Part shown: piece by piece, positions 7,485 through 16,163 of the stretch
How the letters are laid out: the number at the start of each line of letters is the position of its first letter
Position numbering within the stretch: position 1 is the stretch's first letter
Source of the DNA: Proteobacteria bacterium ST_bin12
GTDB taxonomy: Bacteria; Pseudomonadota; Gammaproteobacteria; Burkholderiales; Methylophilaceae
Length of the DNA stretch: 64,000 nt
Assembly (NCBI GenBank): GCA_002083635.1
Contig: MSXP01000007.1
Coordinates: forward strand, 1-64,000
Reading direction: 5' to 3'
Program-made: the position numbers and the translations under genes
Notes under the pieces: generated by a model
Databases searched by the model: none
Seen by the model: the letters and a program-made list of their open reading frames with translations, nothing else
Told to the model about the DNA's origin: nothing

Positions 7485-8492
7485 TTAACGCCTAGCTTTT
7501 TGTTTAAGCTGATATTTAGCAACTGCGCGATTATGCTCGACCAAAGAATTAGAAAAGGCATGACTGCCATCGCCCTTACCCACAAAATACAATGCCTTGG
7601 TTTTTTCTGGATGCAAAGCCGCTTCTATGGAAGCCAAGCCTGGCATAGCAATCGGTGTTGGCGGCAAGCCGCTGCGCGTGTAAGTGTTGTAGATAGTATC
7701 TGTTTGTAAATCTTTACGGCGAATGTTGCCGTCATACTTTTCGCCCATGCCATAAATCACCGTTGGGTCGGTTTGTAAGCGCATGCCAATGCGTAAACGG
7801 TTGAGAAATACGCCAGCAATCATAGGGCGCTCTGAGGCTTTTCCTGTTTCTTTCTCTACAATTGAAGCCATAATTAGCGCATCATAGCTATTTTTATAAG
7901 GCAAGTTTGGCGCCCTATTCTTCCAAGCTTGGTTTAACTTGATCTGCATGGAATCGTAAGCGCGCTTTAATAAAATCACATCCAAAGTACCGCGGTCAAA
8001 GTAAAAAGTATCAGGGAAAAACAAGCCTTCTGCATGCGCTTCACCCTTGCCAACTAATTGCATAATTTTGGCGTCCGATAACTCTTGTGTCGTGTTTTTA
8101 ATCGCATCATTTTTGGCGATTTTTTCGCGCATTTGCTTGAATGTTTTACCTTCAATAAAGGTAATGCTACCTTGCGTGGCCTTGCCGTGATTAAGCGATA
8201 ACAGCAGTTGGTAAGGCGTGATATTTTTATTTAAGGTGTAATCTCCCGCTTTTAAACTCTGCTCTTTTTGCAGTAATTTTGCCAGCAAGATAAAAGGCCA
8301 TGGGCTTGTTAAAACTTGTTGGTCGACCAGTTGATTGGCAATGCTTTTTAAGCCACTTTTGGGCTGAATAGTGATTTCTTGTGCCTGTGGCGCTAACCTA
8401 AGTGAGGTTTTTGCGTATTGCACCAGCCAAGCGCTAAAAATAGCAGCAACAATAACGCTTGCCATCACTAATAAACGAATAAATCGCATCAT
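7485..8492 (-). CDS. mltG: Endolytic murein transglycosylase MltG
   Basis: The 335-aa inner-membrane enzyme cleaves nascent glycan strands and limits their length. It has one N-terminal membrane anchor (about 6-26), a LysM-like segment, and the YceG catalytic region with ASIVEKETGK (catalytic Glu) and GVFLNRLRIGMRLQTDPTVIYG, then DTIYNTYTRSGLPPTPI. All family hallmarks are intact. Its start overlaps the pabC stop by 4 nt, the usual pabC-mltG-tmk-holB order of proteobacteria. Confidence 0.94.
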   Translation of the reverse strand: MMRFIRLLVMASVIVAAIFSAWLVQYAKTSLRLAPQAQEITIQPKSGLKSIANQLVDQQVLTSPWPFILLAKLLQKEQSLKAGDYTLNKNITPYQLLLSLNHGKATQGSITFIEGKTFKQMREKIAKNDAIKNTTQELSDAKIMQLVGKGEAHAEGLFFPDTFYFDRGTLDVILLKRAYDSMQIKLNQAWKNRAPNLPYKNSYDALIMASIVEKETGKASERPMIAGVFLNRLRIGMRLQTDPTVIYGMGEKYDGNIRRKDLQTDTIYNTYTRSGLPPTPIAMPGLASIEAALHPEKTKALYFVGKGDGSHAFSNSLVEHNRAVAKYQLKQKARR

Positions 8493-9307
8493 ACTTGTAG
8501 TATTCTTCTAATGTCTGCTGCAAGTGAAGTGGGTGACCAAACCGTTTGCAAAATACTCTTAGCCTGCAACGCGCCGTAAATGCTATTGGTGATAATAACC
8601 TCATCTGCAGAAAGTAGTTTAGGCAATGTAATAGGTTCAATATTAACGGTTAATCCAAGTAAGTGTGCCAAATCAATAACGCGTTGCCTGGTCACGCCTG
8701 CAATGCCACAGCGGTCTAGTTTGGGGGTAATCAAGGTATCGCTAAAGCAAACAAAAATATTAGCTGCAGTGCATTCAATCACATGGCCATTCTCATCCAG
8801 CATAATGCCATCAATAATATTAGAGTCTGTCCATTCCATGCGCGCCAGCACGTTCTCTAGGCGATTTAAATGCTTAACACCCGCCAACATAGGCTGATTT
8901 GCCATTGGTGTTTTACATACATGCAGATCTACGCCATGAGTAAAATAGCTGGCAGGATACGTTTTAATGCTTGATTTAATGACCACACGCATGGGGCTTG
9001 TAACCGCAGGTGGCGCATAACCGCGCTCACCCTCGCCTCTGGTGATAATAATTTTTGCAATTGCGGTTTCGTCTGGCATAAATAATTGCTGCAAATCGCT
9101 CATTAACAACTCGGCGCTTGGGCAAACAATTTTAATCATTGCGCAATCAGCCACTAATTTTTGATAATGCTGCGGCCAGCATTCTGGTAAACCATCACGC
9201 ATTAGCAAGGTGCGGAAAACGCCATCGCCATAAGCTAAACCTCGATCAAGCGGCGAAACTGTTTGCTCAAAACTTCCGTTAACGATAAATGATTGCGTGT
9301 GCCCCAT
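8489..9307 (-). CDS. pabC: Aminodeoxychorismate lyase (PLP fold IV)
   Basis: Converts 4-amino-4-deoxychorismate to p-aminobenzoate and pyruvate in folate synthesis. The 272-aa protein has the fold-type IV PLP features: DRGLAYGDGVFRTL at 21-34, VKHLNRLENVLAR with the PLP-binding Lys at about 144, and ECTAANIFV (Glu at the cofactor pocket). Branched-chain aminotransferases share these motifs, but length and the following mltG gene favour pabC. It is separated from fabF by a terminator. Confidence 0.9.
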   Translation of the reverse strand: MGHTQSFIVNGSFEQTVSPLDRGLAYGDGVFRTLLMRDGLPECWPQHYQKLVADCAMIKIVCPSAELLMSDLQQLFMPDETAIAKIIITRGEGERGYAPPAVTSPMRVVIKSSIKTYPASYFTHGVDLHVCKTPMANQPMLAGVKHLNRLENVLARMEWTDSNIIDGIMLDENGHVIECTAANIFVCFSDTLITPKLDRCGIAGVTRQRVIDLAHLLGLTVNIEPITLPKLLSADEVIITNSIYGALQAKSILQTVWSPTSLAADIRRILQV

Positions 9308-9336
9308 GTGCGCAATTAAACCATAGCTATGACCAA

Positions 9337-9370
9337 TAAAAAAGCCTGCAAAGCTTGAATTGCAGGCTTT
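9337..9370 (-). terminator. Intrinsic terminator after fabF
   Basis: Stem AAAGCCTGCA (9341-9350) pairs with TGCAGGCTTT (9361-9370) over a 10-nt loop. A T-run follows on the minus strand. It ends the fabF transcript before pabC. Confidence 0.85.
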
Positions 9371-9405
9371 CTGGTTAAATCAATTTTAGTGCGTGTGATT
9401 AAGCT

Positions 9406-10641
9406 TTAGATTTTCTTAAAAACTAGGCTGCCATTTGTGCCACCAAAGCCAAAGTTGTTTTTAAGTGCGTATTCAATTGGCATATCACGCGCGGTATTGG
9501 CACAATAGTCCAAATCACACTCTGGATCTTGGTTAAAAATATTGATGGTTGGCGGTGAAATTTGATGATGTATGGCTAGCACCGTAAATACGGATTCTAA
9601 GCCACCTGCGCCGCCTAATAAGTGTCCAGTCATCGATTTGGTTGAGTTCACCACAATTTTGCTTGCATGCGCGCCAAAAGTGGCTTTAATCGCATTGGTT
9701 TCATTGGCATCGCCTAATGGTGTTGATGTGCCATGCGCGTTCACATATTGTACTTTGCTTGCATCAATACCTGCATTTTTTAACGCGTTGTTCATTGAGC
9801 GGCGTGGGCCATCCATGTTTGGTGCGGTCATATGATAAGCGTCCGCACTCATGCCATAGCCTGAAAGTTCTGCATAAATCCGGGCTCCACGTGCTTTTGC
9901 GTGTTCATATTCTTCAAGCACCATTACACCAGCACCTTCACCAATCACAAAACCATCACGGTCTTTATCCCAAGGTCGACTAGCCGTTGCAGGGTCGTCG
10001 TTTCGCGTTGATAACGCACGCGCAGCAGCGAAACCGCCAACGCCAAGCTGCGTAATCGCAGCTTCTGCGCCACCTGCTATCATTACGTCCGCATCGCCGT
10101 ATTCAATCATTCGTGCGGCATCACCAATGGAATGTGTGCCTGTGGTGCATGCCGTTACAATCGCCACATTGGGGCCTTTTAAGCCATACATAATGCTTAA
10201 GTTGCCAGAAATCATATTAATAATAGTGCCAGGAATGAAAAATGGCGAAATTTTACGCATGCCGCCTTCGTCAAACGCATCATTAGTCGCTTCAATTGAG
10301 CCTAAACCACCAATTCCTGAGCCAATCGATACGCCGATACGCTCTGCATTTTGTTCAGTGACTTCAAGGCCTGAATCTTTAAAAGCCTCAATACCCGCCA
10401 CCATGCCGTATTGAATAAAAACGTCCATGCGGCGCGCTTCTTTGGCGGATAAATAGTCTTCTACATTAAAGCCTTTTACCTCGCCAGCAATTTGTGAAGA
10501 AAATGCAGAAGGGTCAAACTTAGTGATGCGTGTAATACCAGACTGGCCTTTGACAAGGTTATCCCAAGCCGTTGCTGTACCAATGCCTACTGGAGACACA
10601 ACACCTAAACCCGTAATAACTACTCGACGTTTTTCGCTCAT
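9406..10641 (-). CDS. fabF: 3-oxoacyl-ACP synthase II
   Basis: The elongating condensing enzyme of fatty acid synthesis (KAS II), 411 aa. The catalytic triad is visible: Cys in VTACTTGTHSIG (about 163), His in NAHGTSTPLGD (about 303) and His in KSMTGHLLGGAGG (about 340). The C-terminal NNFGFGGTNGSLVF is typical. Thiolase-fold length is normal. A terminator between acpP and fabF suggests that fabF is partly expressed from its own promoter in the 10642-10725 gap. Confidence 0.97.
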   Translation of the reverse strand: MSEKRRVVITGLGVVSPVGIGTATAWDNLVKGQSGITRITKFDPSAFSSQIAGEVKGFNVEDYLSAKEARRMDVFIQYGMVAGIEAFKDSGLEVTEQNAERIGVSIGSGIGGLGSIEATNDAFDEGGMRKISPFFIPGTIINMISGNLSIMYGLKGPNVAIVTACTTGTHSIGDAARMIEYGDADVMIAGGAEAAITQLGVGGFAAARALSTRNDDPATASRPWDKDRDGFVIGEGAGVMVLEEYEHAKARGARIYAELSGYGMSADAYHMTAPNMDGPRRSMNNALKNAGIDASKVQYVNAHGTSTPLGDANETNAIKATFGAHASKIVVNSTKSMTGHLLGGAGGLESVFTVLAIHHQISPPTINIFNQDPECDLDYCANTARDMPIEYALKNNFGFGGTNGSLVFKKI

Positions 10642-10725
10642 GATTTAGATTTCACCGTTAGACCCATGATGTTAGTTTCATGGATAAATTGAAGATTGAA
10701 TAGCATGAATAAATGACCACTCAAC

Positions 10726-10755
10726 AAAATTCAGCCCTCGTATTGGGAGGGCTGA
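10726..10755 (-). terminator. Intrinsic terminator after acpP
   Basis: TCAGCCCTC (10731-10739) pairs with GAGGGCTGA (10747-10755). A short T-run follows on the minus strand. Such a site between acpP and fabF would let the small, abundant acpP message be made in excess. Confidence 0.75.
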
Positions 10756-10775
10756 AAATTGCAGGGTATATTGAA

Positions 10776-11012
10776 TTACTTAAGGTTGGCGTTGACGTAA
10801 TCAATCGCTTGTTGCACTGTCGTGATTTTTTCCGCTTCGTCATCTGGAATTTCACAATCAAACTCTTCTTCAAGTGCCATTACTAATTCCACTGTGTCTA
10901 GTGAATCAGCACCTAAATCATCTACAAATGATGATGCATTTTTTACGTCAGCTTCGTTTGCACCTAATTGTTCACAAACGATTTTTCTTACACGTTGTTC
11001 GATGTCAGACAT
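10776..11012 (-). CDS. acpP: Acyl carrier protein
   Basis: A 78-aa acidic carrier of growing acyl chains. DDLGADSLDTVELVMALEE carries Ser37, the site of 4'-phosphopantetheine attachment. The protein has normal length and an unbroken four-helix pattern. It lies between fabG and fabF, as in E. coli, with about 150 nt of AT-rich DNA on the fabG side that probably includes a dedicated promoter. Confidence 0.98.
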   Translation of the reverse strand: MSDIEQRVRKIVCEQLGANEADVKNASSFVDDLGADSLDTVELVMALEEEFDCEIPDDEAEKITTVQQAIDYVNANLK

Positions 11013-11165
11013 CTAAATACCCCTTTGATTAAAAATTAGCAACCTACATCTGTTAAGTTAGGCTAAGTCCGTATTCTAACAAAACTCTACAATAAAACAA
11101 AAATGCTTTTTTAAATTAACGCGGATTACTTTTAAAATTTGCCTTAAAAAAGTGGTTAAGTATCG

Positions 11166-11921
11166 TTAAGCCATGTACATTCCGCCATTCACATGAATGG
11201 TTTCACCCGATATATAAGCCGCATTGGGTGAGGCTAAAAATGCCACCGTAGCCGCGATTTCGTTGACATTACCCAAACGACCAAGCGGCACGCGCTCTAG
11301 CATTTTGGTTTTAATCGCTTCTGGTAGCTCAGCCGTCATATCCGTTTCAATAAAGCCTGGCGCCACACAGTTCACCGTAATATTGCGGCTACCCACTTCA
11401 GAAGCCAGTGATTTGGTAAAGCCGCTCATGCCCGCTTTTGCGGCGGCATAATTGGTTTGACCAGCATTGCCCATATGCCCTACTACGCTAGAAATGCTGA
11501 TAATGCGCCCTGTGCGCGCTTTCATCATTGGGCGTAGCACCGCTTGGCTCATACGGAAAACTGATTTTAGATTGGTTGAAATGACCGCATCCCAGTCGTC
11601 ATCGCTCATGCGCATTAATAAAGTATCGCGTGTAATACCTGCGTTATTCACCAAAATTGAAATATCGCCAAACTGCGCTGTTATTTCTTTTAAAACAGAC
11701 TCCACTTGTGCAGCATCATTGACATCTAATGCCATGCCAACGCCTTTAATACCCGCTTGCTTAAAATTCGCTTGAATACTTTCTGCACCACTTGCACTAG
11801 TCGCCGTGCCAATTACTGTTGCACCTTGCAGACCAAGCTCAGCCGCAATAGCTGCACCAATACCGCGACTAGCGCCTGTTACCAGCGCAATTTGACCATC
11901 TAATAATTGAATATTCGACAT
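11166..11921 (-). CDS. fabG: 3-oxoacyl-ACP reductase
   Basis: NADPH-dependent reductase of the elongation cycle, 251 aa, short-chain dehydrogenase fold. It shows the dinucleotide motif TGASRGIG at 15-22, NNAGITRD at about 90, catalytic Ser in SISSVVG (about 141) and YAAAKAG with Tyr154/Lys158, plus PGFIETDMT. It lies 27 nt downstream of fabD. A copy of the recurring GTGGTTAAGTA motif lies at its stop codon. Confidence 0.96.
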   Translation of the reverse strand: MSNIQLLDGQIALVTGASRGIGAAIAAELGLQGATVIGTATSASGAESIQANFKQAGIKGVGMALDVNDAAQVESVLKEITAQFGDISILVNNAGITRDTLLMRMSDDDWDAVISTNLKSVFRMSQAVLRPMMKARTGRIISISSVVGHMGNAGQTNYAAAKAGMSGFTKSLASEVGSRNITVNCVAPGFIETDMTAELPEAIKTKMLERVPLGRLGNVNEIAATVAFLASPNAAYISGETIHVNGGMYMA

Positions 11922-11947
11922 TAAGTAAACCTCTTAATTAATTGATT

Positions 11948-12874
11948 TTAATTATTATTAATAAATTCAGAAACTGCTTCATTTGAAACCAATGCAAAGC
12001 ATGGCAATTCCGCCAAAATGCGTTTAGTTAAGCCAGTTAATACTTTGCCTGGGCCGCATTCAGCAGTGTTTGTCACGCCTGTCGCATAAATAGCTTGCAC
12101 CGTTTCTACCCAGCGTACTGGGCTGTAAAGCTGGCGCACTAAAGCTTGTTTAATTTCATCTGCGTTCACATAACTGGCTACGTCCGCATTGTGTAAAACG
12201 GGTATTTGCGGCGTTTGCACAGATACATCCGCTAAATAAGTAGCGAGCTTTTCGGCGGCTGGTTTCATTAATGCACAATGCGATGGAACGCTAACAGGCA
12301 ATGGTAAAGCGCGTTTCGCACCTTTTGCTTTGGCGATTTCCATGCCACGTTCAACGGCGGCTTTGTTTCCTGCAATCACCACTTGGCCTGGCGAGTTTAG
12401 ATTAACTGCTTCGCACACTTCACCTTGCGCCGCTTCTAAACATACCGCACGTACAACTTCGTCATCTAAGCCAAGAATGGCGGCCATCGCGCCTACGCCT
12501 TCAGGTACGGCGCTTTGCATGACTTCTGCACGATATTTAACCAAAGGCAACGCATCTGCATAACTAATAGCTCCAGCCGCAACCAATGCGGCATATTCAC
12601 CCAAACTATGTCCTGCGAAAATGCTAGGCTGTTTACCACCAGCTTGCAGGTAAGCACGCCATGTAGCAATGCCAGCAGCTAACATCAAAGGTTGTGTGTG
12701 TTGGGTTTGATTCAGCAACTCATTTGGCTCTGTCGCCATAGACCAAAAATCCATACCCAGCATATCAGATGCTTCAGTAAAGGTTTGTTTAATAACAGGA
12801 TTATCACCGAATCCGCTCATCATACCAACAGACTGTGAGCCTTGACCAGGAAAGAAAAAAGCAAATTGATTCAT
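11948..12874 (-). CDS. fabD: Malonyl-CoA:ACP transacylase
   Basis: Loads malonate from CoA onto ACP. The 308-aa protein has FPGQGSQ at 9-15, the nucleophile elbow GHSLGEYAAL with Ser92, and VPSHCALM with catalytic His at about 199. It is encoded between fabH and fabG with short gaps, so co-transcription is expected. No anomalies. Confidence 0.96.
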   Translation of the reverse strand: MNQFAFFFPGQGSQSVGMMSGFGDNPVIKQTFTEASDMLGMDFWSMATEPNELLNQTQHTQPLMLAAGIATWRAYLQAGGKQPSIFAGHSLGEYAALVAAGAISYADALPLVKYRAEVMQSAVPEGVGAMAAILGLDDEVVRAVCLEAAQGEVCEAVNLNSPGQVVIAGNKAAVERGMEIAKAKGAKRALPLPVSVPSHCALMKPAAEKLATYLADVSVQTPQIPVLHNADVASYVNADEIKQALVRQLYSPVRWVETVQAIYATGVTNTAECGPGKVLTGLTKRILAELPCFALVSNEAVSEFINNN

Positions 12875-12928
12875 ATTTTTTAGTTCTTAATTAATTGTTC
12901 AACATCAATACTTAACACTTATTTTTAC

Positions 12929-13900
12929 TCAAAATTTGATGAGCGCCGAACCCCAAGTAAAGCCGCCACCAAAAGCTTCCATCAAAATCACATCGCCACG
13001 TTTGATGCGACCATCTTTGACCGCTACATCTAAGGCCAATGGAATGGATGCGGCTGAAGTATTGCCATGCTTATCAACGGTGACCACGACTTTATCCATG
13101 CTCATATCTAGTTTTTTTGCCGTAGCCTGCAAAATACGTATATTGGCTTGATGTGGCACCAGCCAATCAATATCACTTTTTTGCATACCGTTAGCGGCTA
13201 GTGTTTCATCCACTATTTGGTCTAACGTATTCACAGCCATTTTAAATACGGCATTGCCTTCCATGATGACCGTATCGGGTCCATCAGCATTACGTGGCAC
13301 GTGCAGCATTTTTTCGTAATTACCATCCGCATGTAGATGCGTTGAAATAACGCCCACCTCAGAGGATGCCTGCAAAATGATAGCGCCAGCACCATCGCCC
13401 CACAAAATACAGTTTCCTCTATCGGTGTAATCGGTAATGCGTGAAAAAGTTTCAGCGCCGATGACCAACACACATTTTGCACTGCCTGCTTTAATAAAGT
13501 TATCGGCGGTAGAAAGCGCATAGACAAAACCACTACACACCGCTTGAATATCAAACGCTGGGCAGCCAGAAATGCCTAATTTACGCTGCACCATGGTGGC
13601 AACACTGGGAAAAACTTTGTCTGGCGTAGTGGTAGCAATGATAATCAAATCAACATCACTCGCCTGAATGCCTGCGCTGGCAATGGCATTTTGCGCGGCA
13701 TTAAAGGCCAAGTCACTCGTAAACTCATCGGTTGCGGCAATATGTCTTTCGCGGATGCCAGTACGACTGAATATCCACTCATCGGTGGTGTCGACCATTT
13801 TTTCTAAATCCGCATTGGTTAAGATTTTTTGCGGCAAATAGCTACCTGTTCCGGCTATTTTTGCATGGATTTTTGTATGGCTAGAATTTAATTCGGTCAT
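12929..13900 (-). CDS. fabH: 3-oxoacyl-ACP synthase III
   Basis: Starts fatty acid synthesis by condensing acetyl-CoA with malonyl-ACP. The 323-aa thiolase-fold protein has catalytic Cys in QAVCSGFVYAL (about 121), His in PHQANIRIL (about 250) and Asn in HGNTSAASIPLAL (about 280). The start at 13900 overlaps the plsX stop by 4 nt, giving plsX-fabH coupling that links phospholipid and fatty acid supply. A GTGTTAAGTA motif lies 11 nt past its stop. Confidence 0.96.
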   Translation of the reverse strand: MTELNSSHTKIHAKIAGTGSYLPQKILTNADLEKMVDTTDEWIFSRTGIRERHIAATDEFTSDLAFNAAQNAIASAGIQASDVDLIIIATTTPDKVFPSVATMVQRKLGISGCPAFDIQAVCSGFVYALSTADNFIKAGSAKCVLVIGAETFSRITDYTDRGNCILWGDGAGAIILQASSEVGVISTHLHADGNYEKMLHVPRNADGPDTVIMEGNAVFKMAVNTLDQIVDETLAANGMQKSDIDWLVPHQANIRILQATAKKLDMSMDKVVVTVDKHGNTSAASIPLALDVAVKDGRIKRGDVILMEAFGGGFTWGSALIKF

Positions 13901-14961
13901 GCGTTAATGCCTTCTTCTGCCAAATTATCCGCACTAAATGCGCTATTTGCTGGCTGCAAATGTTCAATTTCTAATTGTTCGGTAATCCGGCGCAAAACAC
14001 CGCTACGCGCCTCTTCAATGGCAACATGCAAGGCATAATAAAACGCCAATTCATCTGCACCGCCATGGCTTTTAACCACAATGCCGCGTAGACCTAAAAA
14101 GCTGGCACCATTGTAACGACGTGGATCTAAGCGTTTTTTAAAGGCTTTTAACACAGGCATCGCGCCTAAAGCCATCAATTTAGTCAGCCAGTTTCGTTTA
14201 AATTCCATGGTTAGAAACTTGCCCATCATATGCGCCAAACCTTCGGTGGTTTTAAGCGACACATTGCCCACAAAACCATCACACACCACTAAGTCGGTTG
14301 TGCCTTTAAATATATCATCGCCTTCAATATTCCCATAAAAATTAAGATGGCTGGCGCGCAATAATTCTGCTGCCTGTTTGACAACTTCGTTACCTTTTAT
14401 ATCTTCAGAACCAATATTCAACAAGCCAACGGTAGGATTTGGTTTATGTTCGACACAGCTAACCAACATGGCACCCATCACGGCAAATTGTAGTAAATGT
14501 TCAGGCGTGCAATCGGCATTTGCGCCCAAATCTAGCATATAGGTTTTGCCTTTTTCTGAAGGTAAAGATGATGCAATCGCAGGTCTGTCTATGCCAGACA
14601 GAGTTTTTAGCACAAAACGCGCAGTAGCCATTAGCGCGCCTGTATTGCCAGCACTCACACAGGCAGTCGCTTCACCCGACTTAACCAAGTTAATGGCGAC
14701 GCGCATGGACGAATCTTTTTTATTTTTTAAGGCACTTTGAGGTGATTCATCCATTAACACTACTTGAGTAGTTGGATGTATACGTAAGCGTGGGCTTACA
14801 GCCGATTTATGCGCTTTTAGCTCAGCTTGAATGGCATCTTCTAAACCAACCAACACAATATTGAGCTGACCATCTTCCTTAAGCGCTTTTAAGGCGGCAG
14901 GAACAGTAACGTGAGGGCCGTGATCGCCACCCATCGCATCAATTGCAATTGTAATATCCAT
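13897..14961 (-). CDS. plsX: Phosphate acyltransferase PlsX
   Basis: A 354-aa peripheral membrane enzyme making acyl-phosphate from acyl-ACP for glycerolipid synthesis. It begins ITIAIDAMGGDHGP, and includes SVGNTGAL-like SAGNTGALMATA and CDGFVGNVSLKTTEG, all hallmarks of the family. Gene order rpmF-plsX-fabH-fabD-fabG is conserved in proteobacteria. A 220-nt gap to rpmF on the upstream side may hold a promoter, though none is clear. Confidence 0.95.
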   Translation of the reverse strand: MDITIAIDAMGGDHGPHVTVPAALKALKEDGQLNIVLVGLEDAIQAELKAHKSAVSPRLRIHPTTQVVLMDESPQSALKNKKDSSMRVAINLVKSGEATACVSAGNTGALMATARFVLKTLSGIDRPAIASSLPSEKGKTYMLDLGANADCTPEHLLQFAVMGAMLVSCVEHKPNPTVGLLNIGSEDIKGNEVVKQAAELLRASHLNFYGNIEGDDIFKGTTDLVVCDGFVGNVSLKTTEGLAHMMGKFLTMEFKRNWLTKLMALGAMPVLKAFKKRLDPRRYNGASFLGLRGIVVKSHGGADELAFYYALHVAIEEARSGVLRRITEQLEIEHLQPANSAFSADNLAEEGINA

Positions 14962-15181
14962 TTAAACCATTAAATGTAATGATGAAATGTTTGTCAATAA
15001 ATTCAGGCAATCAATCATCTGTTGATGGGTTTTGTACATAAGATACTTATTATTAAACCAAATATGCAAAAGCGCTTAATGTGCAAACGCCGCACTTTTT
15101 AAGGTACGGCGCGCTAAGTAGAACTATTTTAGCTACAACTATTAGGCTAATCAAAATTAGTCGAAAGACTAATTAAAAGGC

Positions 15182-15361
15182 TTATTCGCCTTTTGTAGAT
15201 AACACTTTACGACCACGATAGTAGCCAGTTGGGCTAACATGGTGACGCAAATGTGTTTCGCCTGTTGTTGGCTCTACAGCTAAAGGTGGGTTGACTAAAA
15301 AGTCATGTGATCGGTGCATACCACGTTTAGAAGGTGACTTTTTGTTTTGTTGAACTGCCAT
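15182..15361 (-). CDS. rpmF: Ribosomal protein bL32
   Basis: A 59-aa basic protein read from ATG 15361 to TAA at 15182-15184. It starts MAVQQNKKSPSKRGMHRSHD and continues with PTTGETHLRHHVSPTGYYRGRKV, the normal bL32 pattern. The zinc cysteines found in some L32 proteins are absent (a C-minus form). It lies between the DUF177 gene and plsX, the standard location. Confidence 0.95.
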   Translation of the reverse strand: MAVQQNKKSPSKRGMHRSHDFLVNPPLAVEPTTGETHLRHHVSPTGYYRGRKVLSTKGE

Positions 15362-15509
15362 GATAAAACTCCAAAAAATGCTTTAAGCAAATGTGTTAAA
15401 TAGCTAATTCATAATTGTAATTTAATTTGTGGTGAACTGCAAACACAAACACACTATATAGCGTTAAATCACGCAATTCGGCCCTTTTAAATTGGTTAAT
15501 CACTTTAAG

Positions 15510-16016
15510 TTATGACGATTTTTTCATTAAATCCTTTAGTGCCGCAAACGGATTCGGTTTTTCACCGCTGTGCGTTATGTGTTGCTTACACTCGCCTTGT
15601 TGTTCAGATGAATGCGTTGGCGCGATTGGAAATGCAATCAATAACTCATCCTCTACCAATGCAGATACAGACATAGCAGGCGATATTTCAAGCCAATCCA
15701 AATCATCATTCTCGTCAAACTCTGCTGGCTCATTATCAGTAATTAAATAGTCAAATTCTAGCTTTAAGCTTAATGACATTGCATTCAAACAGCGCTGACA
15801 AGTGGTTGGTAAATGCGCATCTATGCTTAAATGCAGACTAGGTAAACTATATTTTTTGTTGTGCCCAGCTAGAGTGAATTGAATGTTTAACTCAGGCATT
15901 GCTTCATGGATTAACAACACATCAGCCAACCTATCCATTTCTACAATATCTAATACGCCAGTAACAGATTGTGCTGATTGTGCAAACTCAAGGTTATTAA
16001 TAGTTAGTGTTTTCAT
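15510..16016 (-). CDS. yceD: DUF177 protein (YceD)
   Basis: A 168-aa protein upstream of rpmF, as in most bacteria. It has a CQRCLNAM motif (about residue 75) and an acidic segment ending DDLDWLEISP, both typical of DUF177. Homologues are linked to 23S rRNA accumulation and L32 expression, but the biochemical role is not settled. It begins just downstream of the divergent pycA promoter region. Confidence 0.88.
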   Translation of the reverse strand: MKTLTINNLEFAQSAQSVTGVLDIVEMDRLADVLLIHEAMPELNIQFTLAGHNKKYSLPSLHLSIDAHLPTTCQRCLNAMSLSLKLEFDYLITDNEPAEFDENDDLDWLEISPAMSVSALVEDELLIAFPIAPTHSSEQQGECKQHITHSGEKPNPFAALKDLMKKSS

Positions 16017-16074
16017 AAATTTTGAGAATAATTTAAATATTAAAGTACGATAGAATTTTAAGCACCAGCTTATT

Positions 16075-16101
16075 TTGCGTACTCACTCAGCATGTTATAA
16101 T
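16075..16101 (+). promoter_or_regulatory. Putative sigma-70 promoter for pycAB
   Basis: TTGCGT (16075-16080) and a perfect TATAAT (16096-16101) are separated by 15 nt, slightly short of the optimum. Transcription would start near 16108, which leaves the upstream TTG at 16101 untranscribed and supports the GTG start at 16164. Confidence 0.55.
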
Positions 16102-16163
16102 TGCGTAAAGTTCAGTGTAAAAGCTATCAGTATAAAGCTGTTGAAAATTCTTTAAGGGTTCAA

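Noticed and set aside
13231..13554. Antisense 107-aa frame inside fabH
   Set aside because: It overlaps the conserved fabH gene, has no ribosome binding site and no recognised family.
16101..16163. TTG start at 16101 for the biotin carboxylase, giving 493 aa
   Set aside because: The TTG lies at the end of a putative -10 box, the extra residues do not match the family N-terminus, and GTG 16164 has a good ribosome binding site.
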